Assembly (NCBI GenBank): GCA_029237695.1
Contig: CM055271.1
Coordinates: forward strand, 32,608,462 to 32,672,461
Direction of reading: 5' to 3'
Length of the DNA: 64,000 bases
Origin: Conchocele bisecta
Lineage: Eukaryota; Mollusca; Bivalvia; Lucinida; Thyasiridae
Part shown: piece by piece, positions 21,301-32,163 of the stretch
Position numbering within the stretch: the first letter of the stretch is position 1
Layout: every line of letters starts with the position of its first letter
The notes under the pieces: model-generated
Told to the model about the DNA's origin: nothing
The model's input: only the letters and a program-made list of their open reading frames with translations
Databases searched by the model: none
Translations under genes and position numbers: made by a program

Positions 21301-22540
21301 GGTGGGAACCTTACTGGTCTGTATATGGGCCCTCGGGTAACATGGTCAGTATAGGGGCACTTAAATTATCACAATAGGGGCACATTTGTACATGTAGTAT
21401 ATCATACAGGAGGCGACGGGTGGGAACCTTACTGGTCTGTATATGGGCCCTCGGGTAACATGGTCAGTATAGGGGCACTTAAATGATCACAATAGGGGCA
21501 CATTTGTACATGTAGTATATCATACAGGAGGCGACGGGCGGGAACCTTACTGGTCTGTATATGGGCCCTCGGGTAACATGGTCAGTATAGGGGCACTTAA
21601 ATGGTCACAATAGGGGCACATGTGTACATGTAGTATATCAGACAGGAGACGACGGGTGGGAACCTTACTGGTCCGTATAGGGGCCCTCGGGTAACATGGT
21701 CAGTATAGGGGCACTTAAATGGTCCCAACAGGGGCACATATGTACATGTAGTATATCATACAGGAGACGACGGGTGGGAACCTTACTGGTCCGTATAGGG
21801 GCCCTCGGGTAACATGGTCAGTATAGGGGCACTTAAATGGTCCCAATAGGGGCACATATGTACATGTAGTATATCATACAGGAGGCGACGGGTGGGAACC
21901 TTACTGGTCTGTATATGGGCCCTCGGGTAACATGGTCAGTATAGGGGCACTTAAATGGTCCCAACAGGGGCACATATGTACATGTAGTATATCATACAGG
22001 AGACGACGGGTGGGAACCTTACTGGTCTGTATAGGGGCCCTCGGGTAACATGGTCAGTATAGGGGCACTTAAATGATCACAATAGGGGCACATTTGTACA
22101 TGTAGTATATCATTCAGGAGGCGACGGGTGGGTCCAACTTACTGGTCTGTATATGGGCCCTCAGGGTAACATGGTCAGTATAGGGCCACTTAAATGGTCA
22201 CAATAGGGGCACATGTGTAAATGTAGTATATCATACAGGAGGCGACGGGTGGGAACCTTACTGGTCTGTATATGGGCCCTCGGGTAGCATGGTCAGTATA
22301 GGGGCACTTAAATGGTCACAATAGGGGCACATGTGTACATGTAGTATATCATACAGGAGGCGACGGGTGGGAACCTTACTGGTCCTTAGAGGGGCCCTCG
22401 GGTAACATGGTCAGTATAGGGGCACTGTAATGGTACACACATGGGCACTTATGTACATGTAGTATACAGGATGCGTCGGTGGGTACGTTACTGGTCAGTA
22501 TAGGTGCCCTCGGGTACATGTAACAGGCTCCGTATAGGGG
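18360..22540. repeat. Left array of 118-bp tandem repeats
   Basis: The unit reads GTACATGTAGTATATCATAC, AGGAGRCGACGGGTGGGAAC, CTTACTGGTCYGTATAGGGG, CCCTCGGGTAACATGGTCAG, TATAGGGGCACTTAAATGGT, CACAATAGGGGCACAT. Spacing is 118 bp (for example 19621, 19739, 19857). There are about 35 copies; outer ones are more diverged and central ones nearly identical. 118 is not a multiple of three, and the short open frames it creates are not genes. Confidence 0.95.
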
Positions 22541-23459
22541 TCTTGTCAACAAGATTAACTTCCTTTTGGCCTATATTAACCATATTTTCTGCATGTGTAT
22601 CATTGTGTATTCTTGTCCACGCGATAACTTAACTTCTACTTAGCCGATCTAACCCAAATTTGGCATGGAGCTTTGTCGCGACAATTGGAGGAACCATATC
22701 TATTTCTTGTATCTACTGTGATTTTATGGTGGGCATCTACTATTCCTGTATGATACCAATGGAACAGTGAAAAACACATAGGCCTATATGTACAACCAGC
22801 GTAGATACTGGCCAGTCTGTATCTCAATGCAGGCTGGCTGGTGTCAATTACATTTGTTTTAACTAAATAGCCAAATAGTAATTGTCAATGTACATACATG
22901 ACTACGAAATAAATACCAAATATTGACATGTCGTTTCTAAGAAAGGATTGGTTCACCGTGCCACCTAATTGGCTTAGTCATCATGCTATAACTTTAATAT
23001 TACTTTACGGATTGCTTCAATATTTGGATACATTTAAACATTCGGAACACACTTATGACTCTATTCACATGACCTTGATCTTCTTGCTGAAACACTTAGC
23101 TTTTTTGTGCTTGCTATAACTTTCATATTACTTGACGCATTCAATGGTTGGACACTTTATTCATGCAAGCATTTGGAACACTATAATTCAAAATAACCGT
23201 GCCCTTTTTTACCTTTTTATTTATTTTCTGACACGATTAGCCCTTTCATTTGCGTCACAAACTTTGTAAAAGCTTTCTCGTTCTGCTATATCTCGTATAT
23301 TACTGGGACTTGAATGCGGCAGACATAAGACTCATCCAGCAGTATCGAGAATAAAGCCGACATAATACATATATAGCAAACTTGAATATTGCAGACATAA
23401 TGCTTATATAGAAGACCAAAGAGCCAGCAAATCAAATATGGTATTTATGCGAAAATCAG
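22541..23459. other. Transposon core, region upstream of the transposase
   Basis: AT-rich, non-repeated. An in-frame stop lies at 23409-23411, so the transposase frame is open only from 23412. The first in-frame ATG is at 23460. No TATA/initiator can be named with confidence. A short open frame at 22928-23119 has no recognisable domain. Confidence 0.5.
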
Positions 23460-24293
23460 ATGCTGGACGCTTTTCGCAATGGTGATGCAACTAATCTATA
23501 TGAGAATCCGCGGGAACAGAAATCTTCAATTGATGATTCCGATAATAGAACTCAAGCCGGAATAATAATATATCCTCCAGAAGATGCCGATAGAATATTG
23601 AGAATGTGTCAGTACATACATGACATGAAGCGGATACCGCTCGACAGTAACGCTACATCGAACCTTCCAAACAAATTTGTTCCCAGTGAAACAGAGTGCT
23701 ACTATTGCCAGAAACCACTTGGTAAAGCAATTCGGATTACTACAAAGGCATATATTTTGAGCCTAAGTAAAGTTGTTGACAACGTTGAAACATATTTTAA
23801 ACGTTGCACGGAGTGTGGTGTCTGCTACCGATACCAGGAATATGACTGTGGAATACACAACTTCAATGACACGTTACTGATTGGGATTGATGTATGCCAG
23901 TTCCTCCGAGACTCGCTCCAAGAGCATTTGCCAATTGGCAGTGTTGTTAAAGTTCTGGAAAGGAGGTTGGACAGGCACTTGAATGCACAATCAGTGCTAA
24001 ATGCATACCTACATTATGAGAGTATTTGCGATCACTTGTACGATTTTAGTTGCAACCTGTGTGGCTATCACCCAACAACATTGATCATGGATTCGAATAA
24101 GAAGGTGGCATTCGACTGCCTTGCTTCGGAGCTTGAACTCCCAGAGGAGGAGGATATCAATGATGCAGACACAGTCGATTGTGACGATTATTGGCGCAAT
24201 GTTGAACTTGGATTGTTCTGCGAGGATTTCCACAGCGCAAAATACCGGCATTTAACATTCAACCAAACCTATGTCAATGGTCGCCCATTATAG
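23460..24293 (+). pseudogene. KDZ/HMGXB3-type transposase, N-terminal zinc-cluster segment
   Basis: 277 codons from the first ATG. The frame is open from 23412, so a slightly longer N-terminus is possible. The segment carries the cysteine cluster associated with KDZ transposases (the CxC4 type found in HMGXB3): CYYC at residues 80-83, CTECGVC at 116-122, and CNLC at 198-201. The body includes HNFNDTLLIGIDVCQFLRD. The motif LIMD (Asp211) is the likely first acidic residue of the RNase-H-fold catalytic triad. The match to HMGXB3-like proteins is from family knowledge, not a search. The frame ends at a TAG, but the homologous sequence continues (QWSPIIGKRTRKG) in another frame from about 24272. 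A small indel at 24262-24278 therefore separates it from the catalytic half. It could also be an assembly error. Confidence 0.82.
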
Positions 24294-25141
24294 GAAAACG
24301 TACGCGAAAAGGAGCATTATTGCTAAATACAGAACATAGAAAGGTGAATAGACAGAGCGGTGAATTAGAAGGAGACTGTCGGGAAATCACAGAAGAAAGA
24401 TTGGTGGAACTGTTGCAACACTCATCCCGTCATGAAGTTAAAACATTTGCTAAATCATTAGGATCCAAGGCTAAGGGCTCAAAGGCTGATATATTATCAC
24501 AAATTAAAGTTGCCATATCTAAAGATAACGAAAAGTTCAAGAAAGCTTTCAGCAAACTCTGGGGGAAATCTGGCGGATGGGTCTCAGGAACCTGTACTCA
24601 CGGTATCATATACTGTTTGAAGTTTGTGCTGCGAGCAGAAAGCCCACGGGATTACATCGACATACTACTGTCAATGAAGCATCAGCCTAACATTGTTGTG
24701 TCTGATATGGCGAATATGTTGGTGGCACATGGCAACAAGAGACATACAGGCATGTTTAAGCCGTTTAATGGGATGGTGGCAGAGCCAACAGTAGACAACG
24801 TACAAAAGGCCAAGAGTGGACAATTGGAAATATCGTTTCCATGGCTAACTGAAGCTGAAACGAGAGACAGCGAACATTCTGATAAAATTCATCCAATTTC
24901 TGGAAGTGATATACATTTATGTCTCTTTGATCGTTTCCATGAAAGAAACGTAAAAAAGGACGAGAAAGTAATGAGGAGAATTACACATGTAAAAGAGATT
25001 AAAGGTAGACTAAATTCTCAAAAGGATGAGCAGTTGCATGCGAAATATAATCATGACATGCGATATTTGAATGAGATGCAGCCAATAAACCACATTTTTT
25101 TGTTCCGGTGTAATGTCGATGTCCATAACGCGCGCATATAA
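24275..25141 (+). pseudogene. KDZ-type transposase, catalytic segment with SAP-like insert
   Basis: The frame is open from before 24275 and has no ATG at its head (the first plausible alternative codon is the TTG at 24320), so it is best read as the continuation of the upstream segment. It begins with SPIIGKRTRKG and LNTEHRKV. A helix-extension-helix (SAP/HeH-like) stretch follows at residues ~24-62 counted from 24320. The RNase-H core comes next: GTCTHGIIYCLKFVLRAESP, the second acidic residue in VVSDMANML (Asp129), and FDRFHERN (Glu208). LNSQKDEQLH and NHIFLFRCNVDVHN follow. With Asp211 of the preceding segment this gives the D..D..E expected of a cut-and-paste enzyme. The frame stops at 25139-25141, just after a (GC)n run. 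Dropping one GC from AACGCGCGCATA restores the downstream frame, so a 2-bp slippage is likely. Confidence 0.82.
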
Positions 25142-25332
25142 AAAGCCGGATGCTACAGGACATACAGAAGTATGGTTTTGAGGTCTGTTTGGACACGAAC
25201 GGATGCATGTTGATGAACAAGAATTGCAATATAAACAAATACCAATCACTGAAACGTCCGTTCGTTTCCGAGATCATCACCTCTGATGAACCTCCGCCTA
25301 AGAGTCGTCCGTGGCAACTGGAGAAACTGTGA
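25132..25332 (+). pseudogene. KDZ-type transposase, C-terminal tail
   Basis: The first ATG is at 25150, but the frame is open into AHIKSRMLQDIQKYGFEV from about 25132. This is the natural continuation of the catalytic segment. It ends with a Pro-rich linker (DEPPPKSRP) and TGA at 25330. An overlapping frame starts at 25311 (VATGETVTITEEVSVE) and leads into the Ulp1 domain without a stop. The tail and the protease may therefore once have been one polypeptide, now separated by a third frame change. No catalytic residue lies in this tail. Confidence 0.65.
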
Positions 25333-25388
25333 CTATCACAGAAGAAGTATCAGTTGAAGAATCTGGTAAGAATGATCCACCCGCAATA

Positions 25389-26303
25389 ATGAAAGATACA
25401 CATGCCATGGAACAGACAGGTACCAACGAACTACCCAACGATATAGCACAAGACTCTACCACGAAGGAGACTGACTCAAATAGGATGAATAATCATGAGA
25501 TGGTTGTCGTTGGAGAAAATGGGACAGCCAACAATCCAATCAATTGTACCGAAGTCCTCGACAAGCCAGAGACGGATCTCGAAAAGTCTTGGTTATGGGA
25601 TCTGTATCTGAAGTACACTGATAAAGAACTTATTGAAATGGGGGAATGGCTCAATGATAAGATAATTAATGCATCAATGATACTGCTTCAGAAAATGAAT
25701 CCTAACATGGGAGGACTCCAGGATTCTGTTACGCTGAAATATGGGCATGACAGTATGGGATCACAGTCAGAATTTGTACAAATGATCAATATTCGGAACA
25801 GTCATTATATAACGATTTCCAACATCAATGCATTAATACCCAATGAAGTTTTTATATATGACAGCATGCTGCGATTGAGCGAAAGATACAAGCGAATAAG
25901 TTATCCAGCAGATGTAGGTGAGCTGTCATGTAAACTCCTGCGGCCAGCCGGGAATTTGTACATTAGTGTTATCGATGTACAACAACAGACCGACTGTTTG
26001 GATTGTGGCCTATTCAGCTTTGCATTTGCTGCATCAGTTTGTATGAATATAGACCCGGTGTCTGCTACGTACATCCAGCCGTTGATGAGAAAAGCTCTTC
26101 TGCACTGTCTTGAGGCAAGGGATATGACCGGTTTTGTAAATGCCATAAGTCTGCCCAACCCAGGTCGGGAAATACGTCCACTTTACCAATGGGAGGTTAA
26201 GGTGTATTGTACATGCCATTTGCCAATCGAAGGAGGTACCATGGTTCGATGTGAAACTTGTAAGAAATGGTTTCATGAAAGGTGTATTAGTATATCGATA
26301 TAG
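25389..26303 (+). CDS. Ulp1/SENP-type cysteine protease (C48) fused to a PHD finger
   Basis: The frame is open from 25302. Numbering from the GTG at 25311, the first ATG is residue 27 (25389). After an acidic, Ser/Thr-rich N-terminus comes the C48 fold: WLNDKIINASMILLQ (113-127), His165 in RNSHYITISN, Asp184 in VFIYDSM, Gln226 and the nucleophile Cys232 in QTDCLDCGLF. The full His-Asp-Gln-Cys set is present. A PHD-like zinc finger follows: CTC (300-302), CETC (314-317), WFHERC (His322, Cys325). A TAG at 26301-26303 then cuts it before the last cysteine pair. That pair, WTCTVC, follows in the same frame at 26316-26333. Ulp1-family enzymes remove SUMO-like modifiers and PHD fingers read histone tails. 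A role in escaping SUMO-dependent silencing is inference. It lies 56 bp beyond the transposase tail, same strand. Confidence 0.85.
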   Translation: MKDTHAMEQTGTNELPNDIAQDSTTKETDSNRMNNHEMVVVGENGTANNPINCTEVLDKPETDLEKSWLWDLYLKYTDKELIEMGEWLNDKIINASMILLQKMNPNMGGLQDSVTLKYGHDSMGSQSEFVQMINIRNSHYITISNINALIPNEVFIYDSMLRLSERYKRISYPADVGELSCKLLRPAGNLYISVIDVQQQTDCLDCGLFSFAFAASVCMNIDPVSATYIQPLMRKALLHCLEARDMTGFVNAISLPNPGREIRPLYQWEVKVYCTCHLPIEGGTMVRCETCKKWFHERCISISI

Positions 26304-26588
26304 GATATATCGATGGAATGGACGTGCACAGTTTGTGGAGAAAGACAAATGGCTGAAAAGAAAACAAGAGCTGATGATATGATGAAATGTCTGCTGCGGA
26401 TGAACACACGGCCGGGATACAAGAACTCTATGATTCCATCAGAGTGTGTTGTGAAGAATCTGGTCTTCCGGAAGGACACAACCATATTGGTTGTATTGAT
26501 AGTGATGCGTACCGCAAGGCATTTTCAGACCGCAAACAAATGCGTGGACTCACTTATTACGTTCCCCGACAGAGTGAATTCTTCATAA
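26304..26588 (+). pseudogene. Orphaned end of the PHD finger, downstream of an in-frame stop
   Basis: Directly continues the Ulp1-PHD frame after the TAG. MEWTCTVCGERQMAEKK supplies the Trp and the seventh and eighth zinc ligands (CTVC) missing from the truncated finger. Beyond about 26370 the frame loses protein-like character and overlaps the SprT-like frame. Stop codon context is ATATCGATATAGGATATATC, an imperfect AT repeat in which a point change or small duplication is easy. Confidence 0.7.
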
Positions 26589-26779
26589 CGATTTTTTACG
26601 AACAGCATTCATCTGTAGATGATATCATCGAGAGTGTTGTCCATGAAATGGCCCATGCAGTCCGTCATCTGAAAGACATACGGGGTTCCACCCATGGAAA
26701 ACAGTTCAAGCTGATAATGAAGTCCATATTTAGATGTGTCACACGCAAGCAATCTAAACTTCCCAAAACCGTACTATGA
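26387..26779 (+). CDS. SprT-like zinc metalloprotease
   Basis: 130 codons from ATG. The metalloprotease signature is HEMAH (His86, Glu87, His90), with a third ligand His103 in THGKQF. This is the HExxH..HG..F pattern of SprT/Spartan-type enzymes. A short N-terminal helical part (IQELYDSIRVCCEESGLPEG) and a beta-rich stretch (YYVPRQSEFFITIFYEQH) precede it, as expected for a minimal SprT fold. The usual C-terminal zinc ribbon is absent, and the protein is short compared with cellular Spartan. It starts within the out-of-frame PHD remnant, so it is either translated separately or was once fused to the Ulp1-PHD protein. Spartan enzymes cut proteins crosslinked to DNA. A role in clearing a transposase or other protein from element DNA is a guess. 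It looks intact. Confidence 0.8.
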   Translation: MSAADEHTAGIQELYDSIRVCCEESGLPEGHNHIGCIDSDAYRKAFSDRKQMRGLTYYVPRQSEFFITIFYEQHSSVDDIIESVVHEMAHAVRHLKDIRGSTHGKQFKLIMKSIFRCVTRKQSKLPKTVL

Positions 26780-27420
26780 TGTTAAAATTGACCCGAAACA
26801 CACATAAGCTGTATGTATACCAGTCGGCTACAATACTTTAATGACGTGTTTGTCAATGACATGTACGAATATAACAAGACTAAGTCAGGAGATCCTTGAC
26901 AATGACCGAACACGGATAGTGGTCTTAATTACATACGGGATTTCTGATGGGAAATCTCTATAACCATTGTAACATATTATGTTGGTGCTGGCGATTCATC
27001 TCCTATACTGACCGCTGGTATATTTGTATTTCAAATCGAATTCTGAACGTGAACGCCATGAAACAAATACCAATTAAGACTGTATGATTACAGATCTATT
27101 TTGGCTATTAGGAAACTGCTTTATTTGCTATACGTCCCAGCCTCAAACCATATACAGATAATAGTATCATCGCAAACATGTAACCCTTTTGATCATGGTG
27201 CATCACATTCAGTCAGTTTGCATTAGTAAGTAAGATATCTCAAAATTTTGTCAGATTATCACGTTCAGTCAAATCGCCATACTAGACTGTTGGCTGACAA
27301 ACTGGACAACACGGCCTATTCAAACAGTGTAAACCTATCGCACCTCTAAACATATACGACATACACTTCTATTTCAGAGAAGAGTGATAACTCTGTATGT
27401 CTCTCTCTCTCTGTCTCTCT
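26780..27420. other. Transposon core, 3' non-coding part
   Basis: No coding frame. A short (CT)n run at about 27400-27420 marks the junction with the right array. No clear polyadenylation site was fixed. Confidence 0.5.
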
Positions 27421-30400
27421 ATCCCTATTGTGACCATTTAAGTGCCCCTATACTGACCATGTTACCCGAGGGCCCCTATACAGACCAGTAAGGTTCCCAC
27501 CCGTCGCCTCGTGTATGATATACTACACGTACAGATGTGCCCCTATTGTGACCATTTAAGTGCCCCTATACTGACCATGTTACCCTAGGGCGCCTATACG
27601 GACCAGTATGGTTCCCACCCATCCCCTCCTGTATGATATACTACATGTACACATGTGCCCCTATTGTGACCATTTAAGCGCCCCTATACTGACCATGTTA
27701 CCCGAGGGCCCCTATACAGACCAGTAAGGTTCCCACCCGTCGCCTCGTGTATGATATACTACACGTACAGATGTGCCCCTATTGTGACCATTTAAGTGCC
27801 CCTATACTGACCATGTTACCCGAGGGCGCGTATACGGACCAGTATGGTTCCCACCCATCGCCTCCTGTATGATATACTACATGTACACATGTGCCCCTAT
27901 TGTGACCATTTAAGTGCCCCTATACTGACCATGTTACCCGAGGGCCCCATATACAGACCAGTAAGGTTCCCACCCGTCGCCTCCTGTATGATATACTACA
28001 TGTACACATGTGCCCCTATTGTGACCATTTAAGTGCCCCTATACTGACCATGTTATCCGAGGGCCCCTATACAGACCAGTATGGTTCCCACCCGTCGCCT
28101 CCTGTATGATATACTACATGTACACATGTGCCCCTATTGTGACCATTTAAGTGCCCCTATACTGACCAGGTTACCCGAGGGCCCCTATACAGACCAGTAT
28201 GGTTCCCACCCGTCGCCTCCTGTATGATATACTACATGTACACATGTGCCCCTATTGTGACCATTTAAGTTCCCCTATACTGACCATGTTACCATAGGGC
28301 CCCTATACAGACCAGTAAGGTTCCCACCCGTCGTCTCCTGTATGATATACTACATGTACACATGTGCCCCTATTGTGACCATTTAAGTGCCCCTATACTG
28401 ACCATGTTACCCGAGGGCCCCTATACAGACCAGTAAGGTTCCCACCCGTCGCCTCCTGTATGATATACTACATGTACACATGTGCCCCTATTGTGACCAT
28501 TTAAGTGCCCCTATACTGACCAGGTTACCCGAGGGCCCCTATACAGACCAGTATGGTTCCCACCCGTCGCCTCCTGTATGATATACTACATGTACACATG
28601 TGCCCCTATTGTGACCATTTAAGTTCCCCTATACTGACCATGTTACCATAGGGCCCCTATACAGACCAGTAAGGTTCCCACCCGTCGTCTCCTGTATGAT
28701 ATACTACATGTACACATGTGCCCCTATTGTGACCATTTAAGTGCCCCTATACTGACCATGTTACCCGAGGGCCCCTATACAGACCAGTAAGGTTCCCACC
28801 CGTCGCCTCCTGTATGATATACTACATGTACACATGTGCCCCTATTGTGACAATTTAAGTGCCCCTATACTGACCATGTTACCCGAGGGCCCCTATACAG
28901 ACCAGTATGGTTCCCACCCGTCGTCTCATGTATGATATACTACGTGTACACATGTGCCCCTATTCTGACCATTTAAGTGCCCCTATACTGACCATGTTAC
29001 CCGAGGGCCCCTATACGGACCAGTAAGGTTCCCACCCGTCGCCTCCTGTATGATATACTACATGTTAACATGTGCCCCTAGTGTGACCATTTATGTGCCC
29101 CTATACTGACCATGTTACCCGAGGGCCCCTATACGGACCAGTATGGTTCCCACCCGTCGCCTCCTGTATGATACACTACATGTACACATGTGCCCCTATT
29201 GTGACCATTTAAGTGCCCCTATACTGACCATGTTACCCGAGGGCCCCTATACGGACCAGTATGGTTCCCAACCGTCGCCTCCTGTATGATATACTACATG
29301 TACACATGTACCCCTATTGTGACCATTTAAGTGCCCCTATACTGACCATGTTACCCGAGGGCCCCTATACAGACCATTAAGGTTCCCAACCGTCGCCTCC
29401 TGTATGATATACTACATGTACACATGTGCCCCTATTGTGATCATTTAAGTGCCCCTATACTGACCATGTTACCCGAGGGCCCCTATACAGACCAGTATGG
29501 TTCCCACCCGTCGTCTCATGTATGATATACTACATGTACACATGTGCCCCTATTCTGACCATTTAAGTGCCTCTATACTGACCATGTTACCCGAGGGCCC
29601 CTATACGGACCAGTAAGGTTCCCACCCGTCGCCTCCTGTATGATATACTACATGTACACATGTGCCCCTATTGTGACAATTTAAGTGCCCCTATACTGAC
29701 CATGTTACCCTCCCGAGGGCCCCTATACAGACCAGTATGGTTCCCTTACCGTCGTCTCATGTATGATATACTACGTGTACACATGTGCCCCTATTCTGAC
29801 CATTTAAGTGCCCCTATACTGACCATGTTACCCGAGGGCCCCTATACGGACCAGTAAGGTTCCCACCCGTCGCCTCCTGTATGATATACTACATGTTAAC
29901 ATGTGCCCCTAGTGTGACCATTTATGTGCCCCTATACTGACCATGTTACCCGAGGGCCCCTATACGGACCAGTATGGTTCCCACCCGTCGCCTCCTGTAT
30001 GATATACTACATGTACACATGTGCCCCTATTGTGACCATTTAAGTGCCCCTATACTGACCATGTTACCCGAGGGCCCCTATACGGACCAGTATGGTTCCC
30101 ACCCGTCGCCTCCTGTATGATATACTACATGTACACATGTACCCCTATTGTGACCATTTAAGTGCCCCTATACTGACCATGTTACCCGAGGGCCCCTATA
30201 CAGACCATTAAGGTTCCCACCCGTCGCCTCCTGTATGATATACTACATGTACACATGTGCCCCTATTGTGATCATTTAAGTGCCCCTATACTGACCATGT
30301 TACCCGAGGGCCCCTATACAGACCAGTATGGTTCCCACCCGTCGTCTCATGTATGATATACTACGTGTACACATGTGCCCCTATTCTGACCATTTAACTG

Positions 30401-32100
30401 CCTCTATACTGACCATGTTACCCGAGGGCCCCTATACGGACCAGTAAGGTTCCCACCCGTCGCCTCCTGTATGATATACTACATGTACACATGTGCCCCT
30501 ATTCTGACCATTTATGTGCCCCTATACTGACCATGTTACCCGAGGGCCCCTATACGGACCAGTATGGTTCCCACCCGTCGCCTCCTGTATGATATACTAC
30601 ATGTACACATGTGCCCCTATTCTGACCATTAAGTGCCCCTATGCTGACCATGTTACCCGAGGGCCCCTATACAGACCAGTAAGGTTCCCACCCGTCGCCT
30701 CCTGTATGATATACTACATGTACACATGTGCCCCTATTGTGACCATTTAAGTGCCCCTATACTGACCATGTTACCCGAGGGCCCCTATACAGACCAGTAT
30801 GGTTCCCACCCGTCGTCTCCTGTATGATATACTACATGTACGCATGTGCCCCTATTCTGACCATTTAAGTGCCCCTATACTGACCATGTTACCCGAGGGC
30901 CCCTATACAGACCAGTATGGTTCCCACCCGTCGTCTCCTGTATGATATACTACATGTACGCATGTGCCCCTATTCTGACCATTTAAGTGCCCCTATACTG
31001 ACCATGTTACCCGAGGGCCCCTATACAGACCAGTATGGTTCCCACCCGTCGCCTCCTGTATGATATACTACATGTACACATGTGCCCCTATTCTGACCAT
31101 TTAAGTGCCCCTATACTGACCATGTTACCCGAGGGCCCCTATACGGACCAGTCAGGTTCCCACCCGTCGTCTCCTGTATGATATACTACATGTACACATG
31201 TGCCCTATTGTGACCATTTAAGTGCCCCTATACTGACATGTTACCCGAGGCCCCTATACAGACCAGTATGGTTCCCACCGTCGTCTCTGTATGACATACT
31301 ACATGTACACATGTGCCCCTGTTGTGACCATTTAAGTGCCCCTGTGCTGACCATGTTACCCGAGGGCCCCTATACAGACCAGTAAGGCTCCCACCCGTCG
31401 TCTCCTGTATGATATACTACATGTACACATGTGCCCCTGTTGTGACCATTTAAGTGCCCCTGTGCTGACCATGTGACGCGAGGGCCCCTATACAGACCAG
31501 TAAGGTTCCCACCCGTCGTCTCCTGTATGACATACTACATGTACACATGTGCCCCTATTGTGAACACTTAAGTGCCCCTATACTGACCATGTTATCCGAG
31601 GGCCCCTATACAGACCAGTAAGGTTCCCACCCGTCGCCTCCTGTATGATATACTACATGTACACATGTGCCCCTATTGTGACCATTTAAGTGCCCCTATA
31701 CTGACCATGTTACCCGAGGGCCCCTATACAGACCAGTAAGGTTCCCACCCGTCTCCTCCTGTATGATATACTACATGTACATATGTGCCCAGGCGGGCCC
31801 TATTGTGACCATTTAAGTGCCCCTATACTGACCATGTTATCCGAGGACCCCTATACAGACCAGTAAGGTCCCTACCCGTCGCCTCCTGTATGATATACTA
31901 CATGTACATATGTGCCCCTATTGTGACCATTTAAGTGCCCCTATACTGACCATGTTATCCGAGGGCCCCTATACATACCAGTATGGTTCCCACCCATCGT
32001 CTCCTGTATGATACTCGCCATGTACATATGTGCCCCTGTTGGGACCATTTTAGTGCTCCTATTTGGACCATGTTACCCGAGGGCCCCTTTACGGCCCAGT
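27421..32100. repeat. Right array of 118-bp tandem repeats (inverse orientation)
   Basis: The inverse complement of the left array's unit: CCCTATTGTGACCATTTAAG, TGCCCCTATACTGACCATGT, TACCCGAGGGCCCCTATACA, GACCAGTAAGGTTCCCACCC, GTCGCCTCCTGTATGATATA, CTACATGTACACATGTGC. About 40 copies by length. Blocks of several units are themselves repeated (28100-28500 against 28500-28850, and 28900-29500 against 29490-30100), showing recent expansion inside the array. Short open frames in it are by-products. Confidence 0.95.
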
Positions 32101-32163
32101 TAGAATGGAAATAACATTACATAACACTATTTCCACCACATTAAAGTAACTAAATATCATAGA

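Noticed and set aside
22928..23119. 63-codon frame upstream of the transposase as its N-terminus
   Set aside because: Stops separate it from the transposase frame and it has no family-like motif.
24262..25345. Introns explaining the transposase frame changes
   Set aside because: Coding similarity appears continuous across each break, with no room for GT..AG introns. Small indels fit better.
18261..32050. Short open frames in the 118-bp arrays
   Set aside because: The unit length is not a multiple of three and the peptides change frame from unit to unit.
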